Shown here piece by piece: positions 18,901 through 29,315 of a stretch of DNA of 64,000 nucleotides. Origin of the DNA: Neopusillimonas aromaticivorans. Lineage in GTDB: Bacteria; Pseudomonadota; Gammaproteobacteria; Burkholderiales; Burkholderiaceae_B. The notes under the pieces were generated by a model. That model saw only the letters and a list, made by a program, of their open reading frames with translations, had not been told where the DNA came from and did no database searches. The stretch covers positions 1,426,001 through 1,490,000 of the forward strand of contig NZ_CP128233.1 of the NCBI RefSeq assembly GCF_030344915.1, written 5' to 3'. The translations under genes were made by a program, and so were the position numbers. The number at the start of each line of letters is the position of its first letter. Positions within the stretch are counted from its first letter, which is position 1.

Positions 18901-19971
18901 AACCAAAACCTGGGCTATGCCAGCCAGCAACCCCGCCGCTTCATCGACCCCACCGGTCTGCTGTTGTTTGCCTTTGACGGCACACGCAACGATGCCAGCA
19001 CCCGGACCAACATCTGGAAGCTGAGCCAGCGCTATCACGATGGCCCGGTTGCTTACGAAGGTGGGCCGGGCAACCCCTACACCACAGACTGGGATGCCAT
19101 TACCGCCTATTCAGCCCCGCGCATTCTGGATGCCCAATGGCAGGCCCTGCTCGATACGCTGGCCGCCACACCGGTCGACCCGAAGCAGGCCGTACCCATC
19201 GATATCATTGGCTATTCACGAGGGGCCGCGCTGGCGCGGCACTTTGGCAACCAGGTCAGCCAATACCTGAGCAACGGGCAATTTTCCTATCATGACCAGC
19301 AACGCGGGCTTATCACCGCCTGCGTTGACCTGCGCTTCATGGGGGTGTTCGATACCGTCGCCCAGTTTGGACTGAACGGCTCGGGCAACAGTGCCTACGA
19401 CCTGACCGTCGATGCCGGCTGGCAATGGGTAGCACACGCTGTGGCCCTGCACGAGCGACGCTGGCTGTTTCCCCTGACCAGTGCTGCCGATACCCAGGCC
19501 GGCAACGTCGTTGAAGCCGCCTTTGTCGGCGCACATGCCGATATCGGCGGCGGGGTGTTTTTTGACAGTGACGGCCAGGGCAGCCAACGCGGTGACCTGT
19601 CGGACATCAGCCTGAACTGGATGCTGTGGCAAGCCCGCGCCGCCGGGGTGGCCTTCGGTGAGGGCAGCGCCGACGATGCCGTGGTCAGCGCACCGTATCT
19701 GCATGATGACCGAAACAGCACCCTGCGCGCCCTGCAAAACGGTGACCGGGGCGTTGACCGGGCCAATGGCCAGTTATGGCACAACTACCAGGACGACACA
19801 CCACGGCTGGGACGCACCACCCGCGAAGCTACCGAGACGTTCATTCGTCGCTACGATGACTGGCGACGCCTGCCCGGCAACGAGGTAGGAACCGTTGACA
19901 TGCAGGCCTATTCGCACTGGCTGGAACAGACCTTGGGCACGACAGTAGCGGGCGATTCACGCTATCATTGA
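15933..19971 (+). CDS. Secreted Rhs/YD-repeat protein with C-terminal DUF2235 (Tle1-like) lipase domain
   Basis: About 1,347 residues once repaired. The N-terminus has a basic stretch and hydrophobic core (LFAGLILLWANSPYGMA) consistent with Sec export. An opening LGAGNPVHLATGNKYQYETD segment is typical of Rhs proteins. YD-type repeats follow (YDTAGRP, YDDQGRM, FDAQGRV, YDPSGRL). The Rhs core ends with GYASQQPRRFIDPTGL near 18950. The last ~340 residues form an alpha/beta-hydrolase of the DUF2235/Tle1 phospholipase type: FAFDGTRND, nucleophile elbow GYSRGAALARHF, GVFDTVAQFG and HADIGGG. Five single-base breaks (near 16199, 16259, 16594, 18765, 18898) fit base loss. An in-frame TAG at 18249-18251 does not. 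No immunity gene, VgrG or chaperone adjoins it. Confidence 0.75.
18024..18068 (+). repeat. Five tandem copies of a 9-bp unit inside the Rhs gene
   Basis: GGCACACTT repeated five times without error, followed by a partial copy. It encodes (Gly-Thr-Leu)5 in a linker between YD-repeat blocks. The unit is a multiple of three, so copy-number change would alter linker length without shifting the frame. Confidence 0.9.
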
Positions 19972-20008
19972 CCCTTGCATTTTTCCATTCAATATAAACA
20001 TCTTATCT

Positions 20009-21692
20009 ATGCTTTCCGGGCAACAACACCAGCTAATTGCGCTTATCGGCCGCGCCGTTTCCAACGTACTCCCCGACACCCAGCCAACGGTCACCCTCGA
20101 GCGCCCGAAAGTTGCTGCCCATGGCGACATGGCCACCAACATCGCCATGCAACTGGCCAAGCCTGCCCGTCGCAACCCGCGCGAACTGGCCCAGAACATT
20201 GTCGATGCCCTGATGGCACAACCCGAAACCGCTGAACTGGTTGAAAGTGCCGAAATTGCCGGCCCGGGCTTCATCAATTTCCGTCTCACGGCGGCCGCAC
20301 GTCAGGCGGTACTGAAGGTGTTGCACGACGAAGGCGAGCACTTCGGCAATCAACCCGCCAACCACGAAAAAATTCTGGTCGAATTCGTGTCAGCCAACCC
20401 CACCGGGCCCCTGCACGTCGGCCATGCGCGCCAGGCTGCACTGGGCGATTCATTGTGCCGCCTGTTCTCTGCACAGGGTTACGAGGTCACCCGCGAGTTC
20501 TATTACAACGACGCCGGCAACCAGATCGACAACCTGGCCATCAGCGTACAGGCGCGTGCGCGCGGCATCGCCCCCGACGACGCCGAATTCCCGGCCGACG
20601 GCTACAAGGGCGATTACATCCTTGATATCGCCAATGACTTCATCGCTCGCAAAACCGTTAAAGCGGCTGACGGCGACGAAGTCACCGCTACCGGCAACCT
20701 TGACAGCCTTGACGACATCCGTCACTTTGCCGTGGCTTACCTGCGGCGCGAGCAAGACCTCGACCTGCAGGCCTTCGGGCTGAAATTCGACAACTTCTAC
20801 CTTGAAAGCTCCCTGTACACCTCGGGTCGTGTCGAAAAAACCGTACAGACACTGGTCGATAACGGCCATACCTACGAGCATGAAGGCGCGCTGTGGCTGC
20901 GTACCACCGAACTGGGTACCGGCGATGACAAAGACCGCGTCATGCGCAAGTCCGAAGGGGCTACACCTATTTCGTACCCGATGTGGCGTATCACGTTGCC
21001 AAATGGGAGCGCGGCTATCATCGCGCCATCAATATCCAGGGCAGCGACCACCACGGCACCATCGCACGCGTCCGTGCCGGGCTGCAGGGCCTGGAAATGG
21101 GCATTCCAAAATCATTCCCTGACTACATTCTGCACAAGATGGTCAAGGTGATGCGGGGCGGGGCAGAAGTCAAAATCTCGAAGCGGGCCGGCAGCTACGT
21201 CACGCTGCGCGACCTGATCGAATGGGTCGGGCAAGATGCCGTACGTTTTTCCTGGCCCAGCGTCGTGCCGACTCCGAATTTGTTTTCGACATTGACCTGG
21301 CCCTTTCAAAAAGCGAAGAAAACCCGGTGTATTACATACAATACGCCCATGCGCGCATCTGCTCGATGCTGGCGCAGTCGGCGCCAAGCGCCGATGCCTT
21401 GTCCAATGCCGACATCCGCCGTCTGGTGGCCCCCACTGAATTTGCGCTGCTGCAACGCCTGGCCGAATTTCCGGCCGCCATTACCCAGGCGGCCAACGAG
21501 CTGGCGCCACACCATATTGCCTTCTGGCTGCGCGACTGCGCCGCCGACTTCCACGCCTGGTATAACGCCGAACGCGTGCTGGTCGACGACGAGGCCCTGA
21601 AGCTCGCACGGCTGCGTCTGGCCCAAGGCACACGGCAGGTACTGGCCAACGGCCTGGCCCTGCTGGGCGTGTCGGCCCCCGAGAAAATGTAA
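20009..21692 (+). CDS. argS: Arginyl-tRNA synthetase (two frame breaks)
   Basis: About 561 residues once repaired. This class I synthetase charges tRNA-Arg. The N-terminal Add1 domain is present, and the HIGH-type motif is in SANPTGPLHVGHARQAALGD near residue 140. The catalytic core has YYNDAGNQIDNLA and INIQGSDHHGTI. The anticodon-binding C-domain begins at ENPVYYIQYAHARICS. Breaks near 20958 (one G short of five) and 21250 (one T short) interrupt an essential gene, which argues for sequence error. ATG 20009 is 37 bases after the Rhs stop. Confidence 0.95.
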
Positions 21693-21700
21693 ACCATCGT

Positions 21701-22479
21701 ATGTCAAAAAGTCGCAAATCCAGGGAACCTGCCTTTCGGGGCAGCCGCATCTTCATGCTGCTGTTCGGCCTGATACTGGGTCTGGGCATTGCTGCCGGGG
21801 TAGCCTGGTTCGTCACACAGGTGCCGATGCCGTTCACCGATAAATTCAGTCGGGCCGACCCCACACAACCTTTGCCCGACCTGCGTCAAGCCCCCGACCC
21901 GAATCAGGCGTTATCCGGACGCAGTGAACCGGTCACGCCCGTGCCTGAAGCGGCTCGACAGGCAAGCGCAACGCCGCAACCGGGAGCGGCACCCTCGGCG
22001 AGCCTGCAAGACGATATCGGTGCGTTGCTGACCACACTGGGGGCCCCGCCTTCCAGCGGCCCCGGCACCGGCGCAACGTCTGCGGGCAATGCGCCGGCGG
22101 CGTCATCGCCCAAGCCGGCATCACCCCGGTGGCGGCGGCCACACCGGCAACACCCGCACCCGCTACCGCAAACCCCGGGGCATCGGCCGCACCGCGCAGT
22201 ACGGCACCTGCGACTCCGACCGCACCGGCCAAACCTGCCCCCGGCACGCAAACCACGTACTACCTGCAAGCCGGGGCTTTCCGAACCGAAGGTGATGCCC
22301 AGGCCATGCAGGCACGTATCCTGATGCTGGGTCTGCAGTCCACCGTACAACCGGTTCAGGTTAACGGCTCTACCTTGCACCGCGTACGGGTTGGTCCCTT
22401 CAAGGGTATCGACGAAATGAACCGATCACGCGCTACGCTGTCGAATGCCAAAATAGAAACTACCGTGGTACGGCCCTGA
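21701..22479 (+). CDS. SPOR-domain cell-division protein, FtsN-like (one frame break)
   Basis: About 259 residues once repaired. It has a short basic cytoplasmic tail, one membrane segment (about 19-40, FMLLFGLILGLGIAAGVAW), a long Pro/Ala-rich periplasmic linker, and a C-terminal SPOR domain (about 185-259, YYLQAGAFRTEGDAQAMQAR ... HRVRVGPFKGIDEM). SPOR domains bind denuded peptidoglycan at the septum. The architecture and position after argS match the FtsN-like gene of related genomes. The break near 22123 is one C short in CCCC. It starts 9 bases after argS, so co-transcription is likely. Confidence 0.85.
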
Positions 22480-22577
22480 TCACGGGCAACCCGCCCGCCG
22501 GCATGCGCGTGCGGCGGGTAACGCCCCATGGCAGCGGTCAGCCACTCTTGACATCACCTACTCACACAGGACCTTTC

Positions 22578-23213
22578 ATGGCTTTGAACTCGTTTGTTTC
22601 CCGTCTGATTTCTGCTTCTGCCTTGGCATTGGCTGCACTGCTACCCCTGTCGGCCCAGGCCCAGAAGGCGGCCTACACCACCGTCACTCCAGTTCAACCC
22701 TCCGACACCCCCGGCAAGGTTGAAGTGCTTGAGTTCTTCGCCTACGGCTGCCCGCACTGCGCCACCATGGAGCCCATGGTCGAGAAATGGTCAAAAACCC
22801 TGCCCGAGAATGTCGTGCTGCGCCGTGTGCCTGTTGCCTTCAACGCCGGCATGGCCGACCTGCAGCGTCTGTACTATGTACTTGAAAGTCTGGACCGCCT
22901 GGACCTGCACCCCAAAGTCTTCGCCGTGCTGCACAAAGAACGCAAGCCCATGTACAACAGCAGCGCCATCGGTGACTGGCTGGCCACGCAAGGCATTGAC
23001 AAGGCCACCTACGAAGCCACGGCGCGTTCATTCGGCGTTACCTCGAAAGTGGCCCGCGCCACCGAACTTGAAAAAGCCTATGACATCCAGGGCACACCGA
23101 CCCTGGGCATTGGCGGCCAGTTCACCACCTCGCCCAGCATGACCGGCAGCTATGAAGGGACACTGACCCAGGCCCAGAAACTGCTCGATGAGGTGTTGAA
23201 AGGCAAGAAGTAA
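22578..23213 (+). CDS. dsbA: Thiol:disulfide interchange protein DsbA
   Basis: A 211-residue periplasmic oxidase that introduces disulphides into exported proteins. A Sec signal peptide ends near residue 28 (LALAALLPLSAQAQ). The thioredoxin-fold active site is FFAYGCPHCATME (CPHC), and the cis-Pro loop is GTPTLGIGG. Unbroken. ATG 22578, with AGGA just upstream and the signal peptide directly after it, is preferred over a longer in-frame extension from 22503. Confidence 0.95.
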   Translation: MALNSFVSRLISASALALAALLPLSAQAQKAAYTTVTPVQPSDTPGKVEVLEFFAYGCPHCATMEPMVEKWSKTLPENVVLRRVPVAFNAGMADLQRLYYVLESLDRLDLHPKVFAVLHKERKPMYNSSAIGDWLATQGIDKATYEATARSFGVTSKVARATELEKAYDIQGTPTLGIGGQFTTSPSMTGSYEGTLTQAQKLLDEVLKGKK

Positions 23214-23299
23214 TCGCCCGCCAATACCGTGAGCCTATGGTCATCGCGACAGGCAATCGGTACTGGCTCGCCGTTTGCTGGGTGCCTGACCGCCTGCGC

Positions 23300-24492
23300 T
23301 CAACCCCGCGCCACCGCCAGGGCCTGCTCGATATCGGCAATAAGGTCTGCGGGATTTTCCAGCCCGATATGCAGGCGCACCATGGCATTGGCGGTTTTCT
23401 GCCAGTAACTGTGCACCGCCAGCGCGCCCGGCTCAATCAATTGAACCAGGCTTTCGTACCCCCACGAAAACCCGATGCCAAACAAGGTCAGGGCGTCAAC
23501 AAACCGCACCGCCTGTTCCGGATCAAGCTTCAGCTCAACCGCCAGCATGCCATTCGAGCCATGGCAATCACGCTGCCACAGCGCATGACCGCGGTCCTCC
23601 GGCCAGGCCGGATGAAAAATCTGCACGACATCATTGCGCCCGGCCAGGTACTGACACACCCGCAACGCGTTTTGGGCATGCTGACGCACGCGAATGGGCA
23701 GGGTACGCACACCCCGCAGCGCCAGCCATGCGTCATCGGCACTGATCGAATAACCCATCGCGTAATGCGTAGTATTCAAGGCGTCGATCACGTCGGGCTC
23801 GTTGGCCACCACGGCCCCCAGCATCAGGTCTGAATGGCCACCAATGTATTTGGTGCCGGCAATGAGGGACACATGGGCTCCCAGTTCCAGCGGACGGTAC
23901 AGGTAACCCGACCCCAGGTATTGTCGACCACCAGCAACAACCCACGGGCACGGGCAAACTCAGCCAGGGCCGGGATGTCCAGCATTTCAAACAGCAGGGA
24001 ACCGGGGGACTCGACGTACAACACACGTGTTTCCGGACGTACCAGCGGTTCAAAGTCAGCCACCGTGGCCCGCGCATACGACACGCCAATGTTCATGCGC
24101 CGCAGCACGGTTTTATCCAGATAGCGCATGGGGCCATACACACTGTCGGACACCAGCATATGCTCGCCGGCCGACAGCAGCGCCATAACCGAAAGGGTCA
24201 TGGCCGACAGGCCGGATGGTGCCAGAAAGCAACGCTGTGCGCTCTCGAGCGCGCACACCACAGATTCAAGCGCCTCGTGAGTTTGCATGCCGATGCGACC
24301 ATAGGTTACACCCCGGTCACCCGCCAGCTGGGTGGCACGGGCCCTGGACAGGGCATCCAGATTCCTGAAGCGAACCGTGCTGGTACGAACAGAGGGCAGA
24401 GCGACCGGCGCCGCCCCTGTTTCGGGATCGAACGGTGCCATACCGGTATGCATCAAAAGGGTATCAAGGTGGTGATTGTTTGAAGCGCTCAT
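23300..24492 (-). CDS. metC: Cys/Met metabolism PLP enzyme, probably cystathionine beta-lyase (one frame break)
   Basis: About 397 residues once repaired; a fold-type I PLP enzyme. Recognisable parts are TSTVRFRNLDAL, the cofactor Tyr loop (DRGVTYGRIG), FLAPSGLSAMTLSVMALL, the PLP-binding Asp in LLVVDNTWGSGYLYRPLELG, and the Schiff-base Lys in SLIAGTKYIGGHSDLMLG. The C-terminal GYESLVQLIEP with an Arg further on fits MetC-type lyases, which cleave cystathionine to homocysteine. Substrate choice within the family cannot be settled by eye. The break near 23917 is one G short of five. It diverges from the LysE-type gene. Confidence 0.8.
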
Positions 24493-24563
24493 AAATTCCG
24501 TTTCCGTCAGTTCAGCGTTACTTTACACTGACCGACTTTCAGACGTTAAACCACCAACACACC

Positions 24564-25192
24564 ATGTTGACCTTCGATCTTGCCTTGTCCTTCTTCGGAA
24601 TCGCCGTTCTGCTGGCCCTGAGCCCGGGGCCAGACAACTTGTTTGTGCTGATGCAATCGGCCCTGTGGGGGCGGGCGTCGGGCATGATGGTGGTGCTGGG
24701 CCTGTGCACCGGGTTGATCGGCCATACCGTTGCCGTCGCCGTTGGCCTGGCCGCCGTGTTTGCCGCTTCAGAGGCTGCTTTTACTGCCCTGAAACTGGCC
24801 GGGGCCGCGTATTTGCTGTATCTGGCCTGGGCGCCTGGCGCGCCCCAGTCAGCACCGATGCGGGCGCCCGCCCACCCCGGTTGTCTTACGCCACCCTGTA
24901 CCGGCGTGGCATTGTCATGAACCTGACCAACCCCAAGGTGTCATTGTTCTTTCTGGCCTTCTTGCCGCAATTCACCTCACCCGCACGCGGGTCGGTGGCG
25001 TTGCAAACCTTCAGTCTGGGTGCCCTGTTCATGCTGGCGGCCTTCGTGGTGTTTGCCTGCATTGCGTTTTTTCAGGCTGGTTCAGCCAGCATCTGCAAAA
25101 ATCAGCCACCACCCAGAAACTGATCAACCGGGGTTCAGCACTGGTGTTTGTGGGCACTGGCCATCCGGCTGATCACCGCCGGCCGGCAATAA
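24564..25192 (+). CDS. LysE/RhtB-family amino-acid exporter (frame breaks)
   Basis: About 209 residues once repaired. It is an inner-membrane efflux protein with the family opening LLALSPGPDNLFVLMQSALWG (PGPD/N motif), the conserved Gly-rich helix MMVVLGLCTGLIGHTVAVA, and the second signature FRRGIVMNLTNPK-like (RRGIVMNLTNPKVSLFFLAF). About six hydrophobic segments are visible. Single-base losses near 24833 and 25072 fit homopolymers. Near 25158 an extra base (GGGC-A-CTGG) restores a C-terminus ending in LITAGRQ. Substrate unknown; RhtB-type homoserine/threonine or related export is the family role. Confidence 0.8.
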
Positions 25193-25198
25193 CGACGA

Positions 25199-26272
25199 TC
25201 AGACCCGGCTAAAGCGATATACCCCGTCTTCGAACACCCGCTTCAGCTTACCCTCGAACCACAGCGCATGCAGGTGGGCCAGGGCCTCGCCGATGGCAAA
25301 CGTCAGCTGATGCGGATCCAGTTCACGCTTGAACATCAGGGGCACGATTTCTCCGGCCGTCACCGGCCGCGAACACGCCGCATACACCTCGTCAAGGCGC
25401 TCGGCATGATGGGCACACTGCTGGGCAATGCGTTCGTGCAGACCGGTGAACGGGCGACCATGTGAGGGCAGCACCAGTGTATCGTGCGGCAGTTCGTCAT
25501 AGTCGCGCAGGGACTTCAGGTACAAGGGCAGCGGGTTGGACTCGGGCTCGAAGTCAAACACGCTAACGTTGGTGGAAATGCGCGGCAGCACCATATCACC
25601 GGAAATCAGCACCTGCAGCGTATCGCAGTACAGGGACACATGCTCTGGCGCATGGCCATAGCCCACGATAACCCGCCACTCACGGCCACCGATCCGGATG
25701 CGGTCATGATTCATGATGCGTATGAAAGCCGCAGGCATGTCAGGCACATGACTGGGGTAATACTTCCCGCGCTCGCGAATTTTTTCCTGGGCTTGCGGGT
25801 CAACCAGACCATGACGCACAAAGTGCTGCAACGCAATATTTCCGCCCGTTCCACCACCCGCACCAGCGTCTCCGGGCACCGCCGGACGCGACCATAGCCG
25901 CGCAATCGCAAAGTCGGTCATCGACATCCAGAGCGGTGCATTCCAGCGTTCACACAGCCAGTGCGCCAGGCCCACGTGATCGGGGTGCATGTGCGTTACC
26001 ACCACCCGCAAAATCGGCAAGCCATCGAGCTGGTTACTAAAAATCTGCTCCCACAACGCCTTGACCGGCTCGCGCGAAACCCCCGTATCTACCAGCGTCC
26101 AGCCCTGCCGGCCATCAATTTCATCGCGCAATAACCACAAATTGATGTGGTCCAGCGCAAAGGGCAGGGGCATGCGGACCCAGCGCACGCCATCGGCCAC
26201 GGCAATGGCGTGGCCAGGTTCGGGTTGAGTCGTGCCAAGGGGATAACTGAGCTTCAATTCATTCGGGTTCAT
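25199..26272 (-). CDS. MBL-fold metallo-hydrolase
   Basis: 357 residues, unbroken. The metallo-beta-lactamase core shows LVDTGVS, the metal motif THMHPDHVG near residue 95 (HxHxDH), a later His in GYGHAPEHVSLYC, Asp in LISGDMVLPRIS, and SHGRPFTG. A C-terminal ~80-residue winged-helix-like extension (HAERLDEVYAAC ... LAHLHALWFEGKLKRV) is usual in the LACTB2-like/glyoxalase-II-like subgroup. Substrate is not evident. It is convergent with the LysE-type gene, with 6 bases between them, and diverges from the thiolase. Confidence 0.85.
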   Translation of the reverse strand: MNPNELKLSYPLGTTQPEPGHAIAVADGVRWVRMPLPFALDHINLWLLRDEIDGRQGWTLVDTGVSREPVKALWEQIFSNQLDGLPILRVVVTHMHPDHVGLAHWLCERWNAPLWMSMTDFAIARLWSRPAVPGDAGAGGGTGGNIALQHFVRHGLVDPQAQEKIRERGKYYPSHVPDMPAAFIRIMNHDRIRIGGREWRVIVGYGHAPEHVSLYCDTLQVLISGDMVLPRISTNVSVFDFEPESNPLPLYLKSLRDYDELPHDTLVLPSHGRPFTGLHERIAQQCAHHAERLDEVYAACSRPVTAGEIVPLMFKRELDPHQLTFAIGEALAHLHALWFEGKLKRVFEDGVYRFSRV

Positions 26273-26553
26273 GCAGGTGTCTCCGGTACTGCAAACAGGC
26301 TTATTATGATTCGCCGAAATACGGGTAGCCGCTTCGGCGAACCCGACGGTTAAAGGGCTTTTCGGGCCATCTTAACCCAGCGTTAACACTAAATTTTCTG
26401 GTTTTCGCTAGAATAAACCGTTGTCAGAACATTTAGAACCTCAAGTATTTTGGCCCTGATTTGTGCATTGCAGCGTAAACACTGGCTTTGCGGCGGGTCC
26501 GATACCGTTTTCAGGTCCCTCTCTTTTCAATTTTGCAAACAAGGAGCAAACCT

Positions 26554-27733
26554 ATGTCCGACCCAATCGTCCTCGTATCGGTAGCCCGCACACCCATGGG
26601 TGGCATGATGGGCAGCCTGTCCGGGTTGGCTGCTCATGAACTGGGTTCTGTCGCCATCAAGGCCGCCGTTGAACGTGCCGGCATTTCCGGCGACGCCGTT
26701 ACTGAAGTCATCATGGGCAACGTGCTGCAAGCCGGCCAGGGCCAGGCCCCTGCGCGCCAGGCCGCACTGGGTGCCGGCCTGCCCAAACAAGTGGGTTGCA
26801 CCACCGTCCATAAAGTTTGCGGTTCAGGCATGAAAGCTGCCATGTTCGGCCACGACCTGCTGGTTGCCGGCAGTGCCGATGTGGTGGTTGCCGGTGGCCA
26901 GGAAAGCATGAGCAATGCACCTTACCTGTTGCTGCGCGGTCGCCAGGGCTACCGCTACGGCCATTCCACCGTGTACGACCATATGGCCCTTGACGGCCTG
27001 GAAGACGCCTACCAGCGCGGTACCGCCATGGGCATTTTTGCTGAAGCCTGTGTCGACAAATACAGCTTCACCCGCGACGAACAAGACGCCTACGCACTCG
27101 AGTCGCTGCGCCGCGCCCGTGCCGCGATTGAAGACGGCAGCTTCGCCTGGGAAATCGCCCCGGTCTCCATCGCCGGCCGCAAGGGCGACACCGTCATTGA
27201 CACTGACGAAGCCCCCGGCAAAGCCATGCCCGAAAAATCCCCACCCTGAAGCCCGCGTTCAAAAAAGACGGTTCAGTCACGGCCGCCAACTCGTCGTCCA
27301 TTTCCGACGGCGCCGCAGCCATTGTCATGATGCGTGAATCGACGGCCAAGCAACTCGGTGCCACCCTCTGGCGCGTGTTGTGGCCCACGCCCAGCACTCG
27401 CAAGAACCCGAATGGTTCACCACCGCCCCCGTGGGCGCCGTCAAGAACCTGCTGGCCAAAACCGGCTGGACGGTCGGCGACGTTGACCTGTTCGAAATCA
27501 ACGAAGCCTTTGCCGTCGTAACCATGGCCGCCATGCGCGAACTGGACATTGACCACGCCAAGGTCAACATCCACGGCGGCGCAACTGCCCTGGGTCACCC
27601 CATCGGGGCGTCGGGTGCCCGCATCATCACCACACTGGTTGGCGCCCTGCGCAAAACCGGCGGCAAACGCGGTATCGCCACGCTGTGTATCGGTGGTGGC
27701 GAAGCGGTCGCCATGGCCATTGAAATGGTCTAA
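26554..27733 (+). CDS. Acetyl-CoA C-acetyltransferase (thiolase, two frame breaks)
   Basis: About 393 residues once repaired. A biosynthetic thiolase that joins two acetyl-CoA to acetoacetyl-CoA, or acts in reverse. The acylated Cys is in VHKVCGSGMKA near residue 88. The C-terminal catalytic pair is in NEAFAVVT plus GGATALGHPIGASGARI (His) and CIGGGEAVA (Cys). AAGGAG lies 7 bases before ATG 26554, which decides this start over an upstream in-frame extension. Breaks near 27238 (A-run) and 27371 (C-run). It is preceded by ~280 bases with no gene; a TAGAAT at about 26410 is a possible -10 but no -35 is convincing. Confidence 0.92.
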
Positions 27734-27854
27734 GGGTTCCCCTGACCCGGTAACCGTGTTTGCCTGAACCCGGTAAACACCCGGCTTGCAGGTCAGGTCA
27801 AAACCGCGTACAGTGAATTCTGGCGTTTCTGACTTTTCCTGCAAGCTGCATCTT

Positions 27855-28315
27855 ATGTACGACATTCTCGTCTACCTTTTCGAAAACTATTACACGCCTC
27901 AAGCCTGCCCCGAAGCCGATGTCCTGGCACACAAGCTGGCGGCCGCCGGTTTCGAGCACGAAGACATCGACGAAGCACTCGGCTGGCTGTACGGTCTGGC
28001 ACAAACCACCGAACAGTGCGTGCAATTGGCACAGGCGCCGCAAAGCAACAGTACGCGCGTTTACACCCACCACGAATACCAAAGCCTGGGCAGCGAAGCC
28101 ATTGGCTTCATCAGCTTCCTTGAAAGCTCGGGGTATTGCCGGCAGCGCTGCGCGAAATTCTCATCGACCGCGCCGAAGCCACCGCCGAATCCCCCATACC
28201 GCTTGAAAAGCTCAAAATCCTGGCGTTAATGGTGCTCTGGAGCCAGGAAGCCGAAATCGACCACCTGGTGCTCGAAGAGCTGCTCACCGACGACCGCAGC
28301 CGGTTGTCGCACTAA
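27855..28315 (+). CDS. smg: Smg family protein (DUF494, one frame break)
   Basis: About 153 residues once repaired. Opens MYDILVYLFENYY and contains DIDEALGWLYGL, ALREILIDRAEA and LEKLKILALMVLWSQ, the hallmarks of Smg. Smg is usually found between dprA and topoisomerase genes; its role is unclear. The break near 28131 is one G short of five. It is followed after 15 bases by gluQ. Confidence 0.9.
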
Positions 28316-28330
28316 CGCCGTTTCACCTCC

Positions 28331-29191
28331 ATGTCTGTGCCGGCAAACGGCTATGTGGGGCGGTTTGCGCCCAGCCCCAGCGGGCCGCTGCACGACGGTT
28401 CACTGGTGGCCGCCATGGCCAGTTACCTTGATGCCCGGGCCTGCCGCGGGCGCTGGCTGCTGCGCATTGAAGACATTGATACCCCACGGGTAGTGCCCGG
28501 CGCTGATCGCGTCATCCTGCAACAACTGCAGGCACTGGGCATGCACTGGGATGGCGAGCCCCTGTGGCAGTCCCAACGGCTTGCCGCCTATCAGCAGGCC
28601 TTCGGACAATTGCAGGCGCAAGGCCATGTCTTCGGGTGCACCTGCACCCGGGCTCAGGTCGGCAAAGGGCCTTACCCCGGTACCTGCCGTAACGGGCTGC
28701 CCGAGGGTGCCACCGTCCGCGCCTGGCGCTTTCGGGTACCCGACGGGAGCATCTCGTTCGATGACCGCTGGCTGGGTCCACAACAACACGATGTTGCCCG
28801 AGAGGTGGGTGATTTCATCATCCGGCGTGCCGACGGTCTGTGGGCCTACCAGTTTGTTGTGGTGGTTGACGACGCCTTCCAGGGCATTACCGATATTGTC
28901 AGGGGTGCCGACCTGCTGGACTCAACCGCGCGCCAGATCACGCTGGCCCAGGCCCTGGTTGTCACCTACCCGCGTGTCATGCATGTCCCGCTGGTGCTTG
29001 ACGACAACGGGCTGAAACTATCCAAACAGAACCATGCCCGGCCGTTTGATACGGCGCAACCCCTGGTCACGCTGAACCGGGCCTGGCAGCGTTTGGGCTT
29101 CGATACCCTGTCTAATTTGCACGATGTCGATGATTTCTGGGGCAGGGCCACACAACATTGGCGGCAACGCTATCCACATTTGATATATTGA
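28331..29191 (+). CDS. gluQ: Glutamyl-Q tRNA(Asp) synthetase
   Basis: A 286-residue GluRS paralogue lacking the anticodon-binding domain. It attaches glutamate to the queuosine base at the wobble position of tRNA-Asp. The HIGH-type motif is GRFAPSPSGPLHDGSLVAA near residue 10, where GLHxG is altered to PLHDG. A zinc site (CTCTR...YPGTC) sits near 99-118, and the KMSKS-like motif is LKLSKQNHA near 232. Unbroken and of family length. Confidence 0.92.
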   Translation: MSVPANGYVGRFAPSPSGPLHDGSLVAAMASYLDARACRGRWLLRIEDIDTPRVVPGADRVILQQLQALGMHWDGEPLWQSQRLAAYQQAFGQLQAQGHVFGCTCTRAQVGKGPYPGTCRNGLPEGATVRAWRFRVPDGSISFDDRWLGPQQHDVAREVGDFIIRRADGLWAYQFVVVVDDAFQGITDIVRGADLLDSTARQITLAQALVVTYPRVMHVPLVLDDNGLKLSKQNHARPFDTAQPLVTLNRAWQRLGFDTLSNLHDVDDFWGRATQHWRQRYPHLIY

Positions 29192-29315
29192 GCCCATTCA
29201 CGACCGGCCATACCGTGGCAAAAAGGTCGTTCAGTAGCGCCCGCAACTTGCACGGGGTGGGGTCGCCCTCGTATGATCCGCGCTATTGCTGCCAACCCGC
29301 AGTTACTGGAACACG

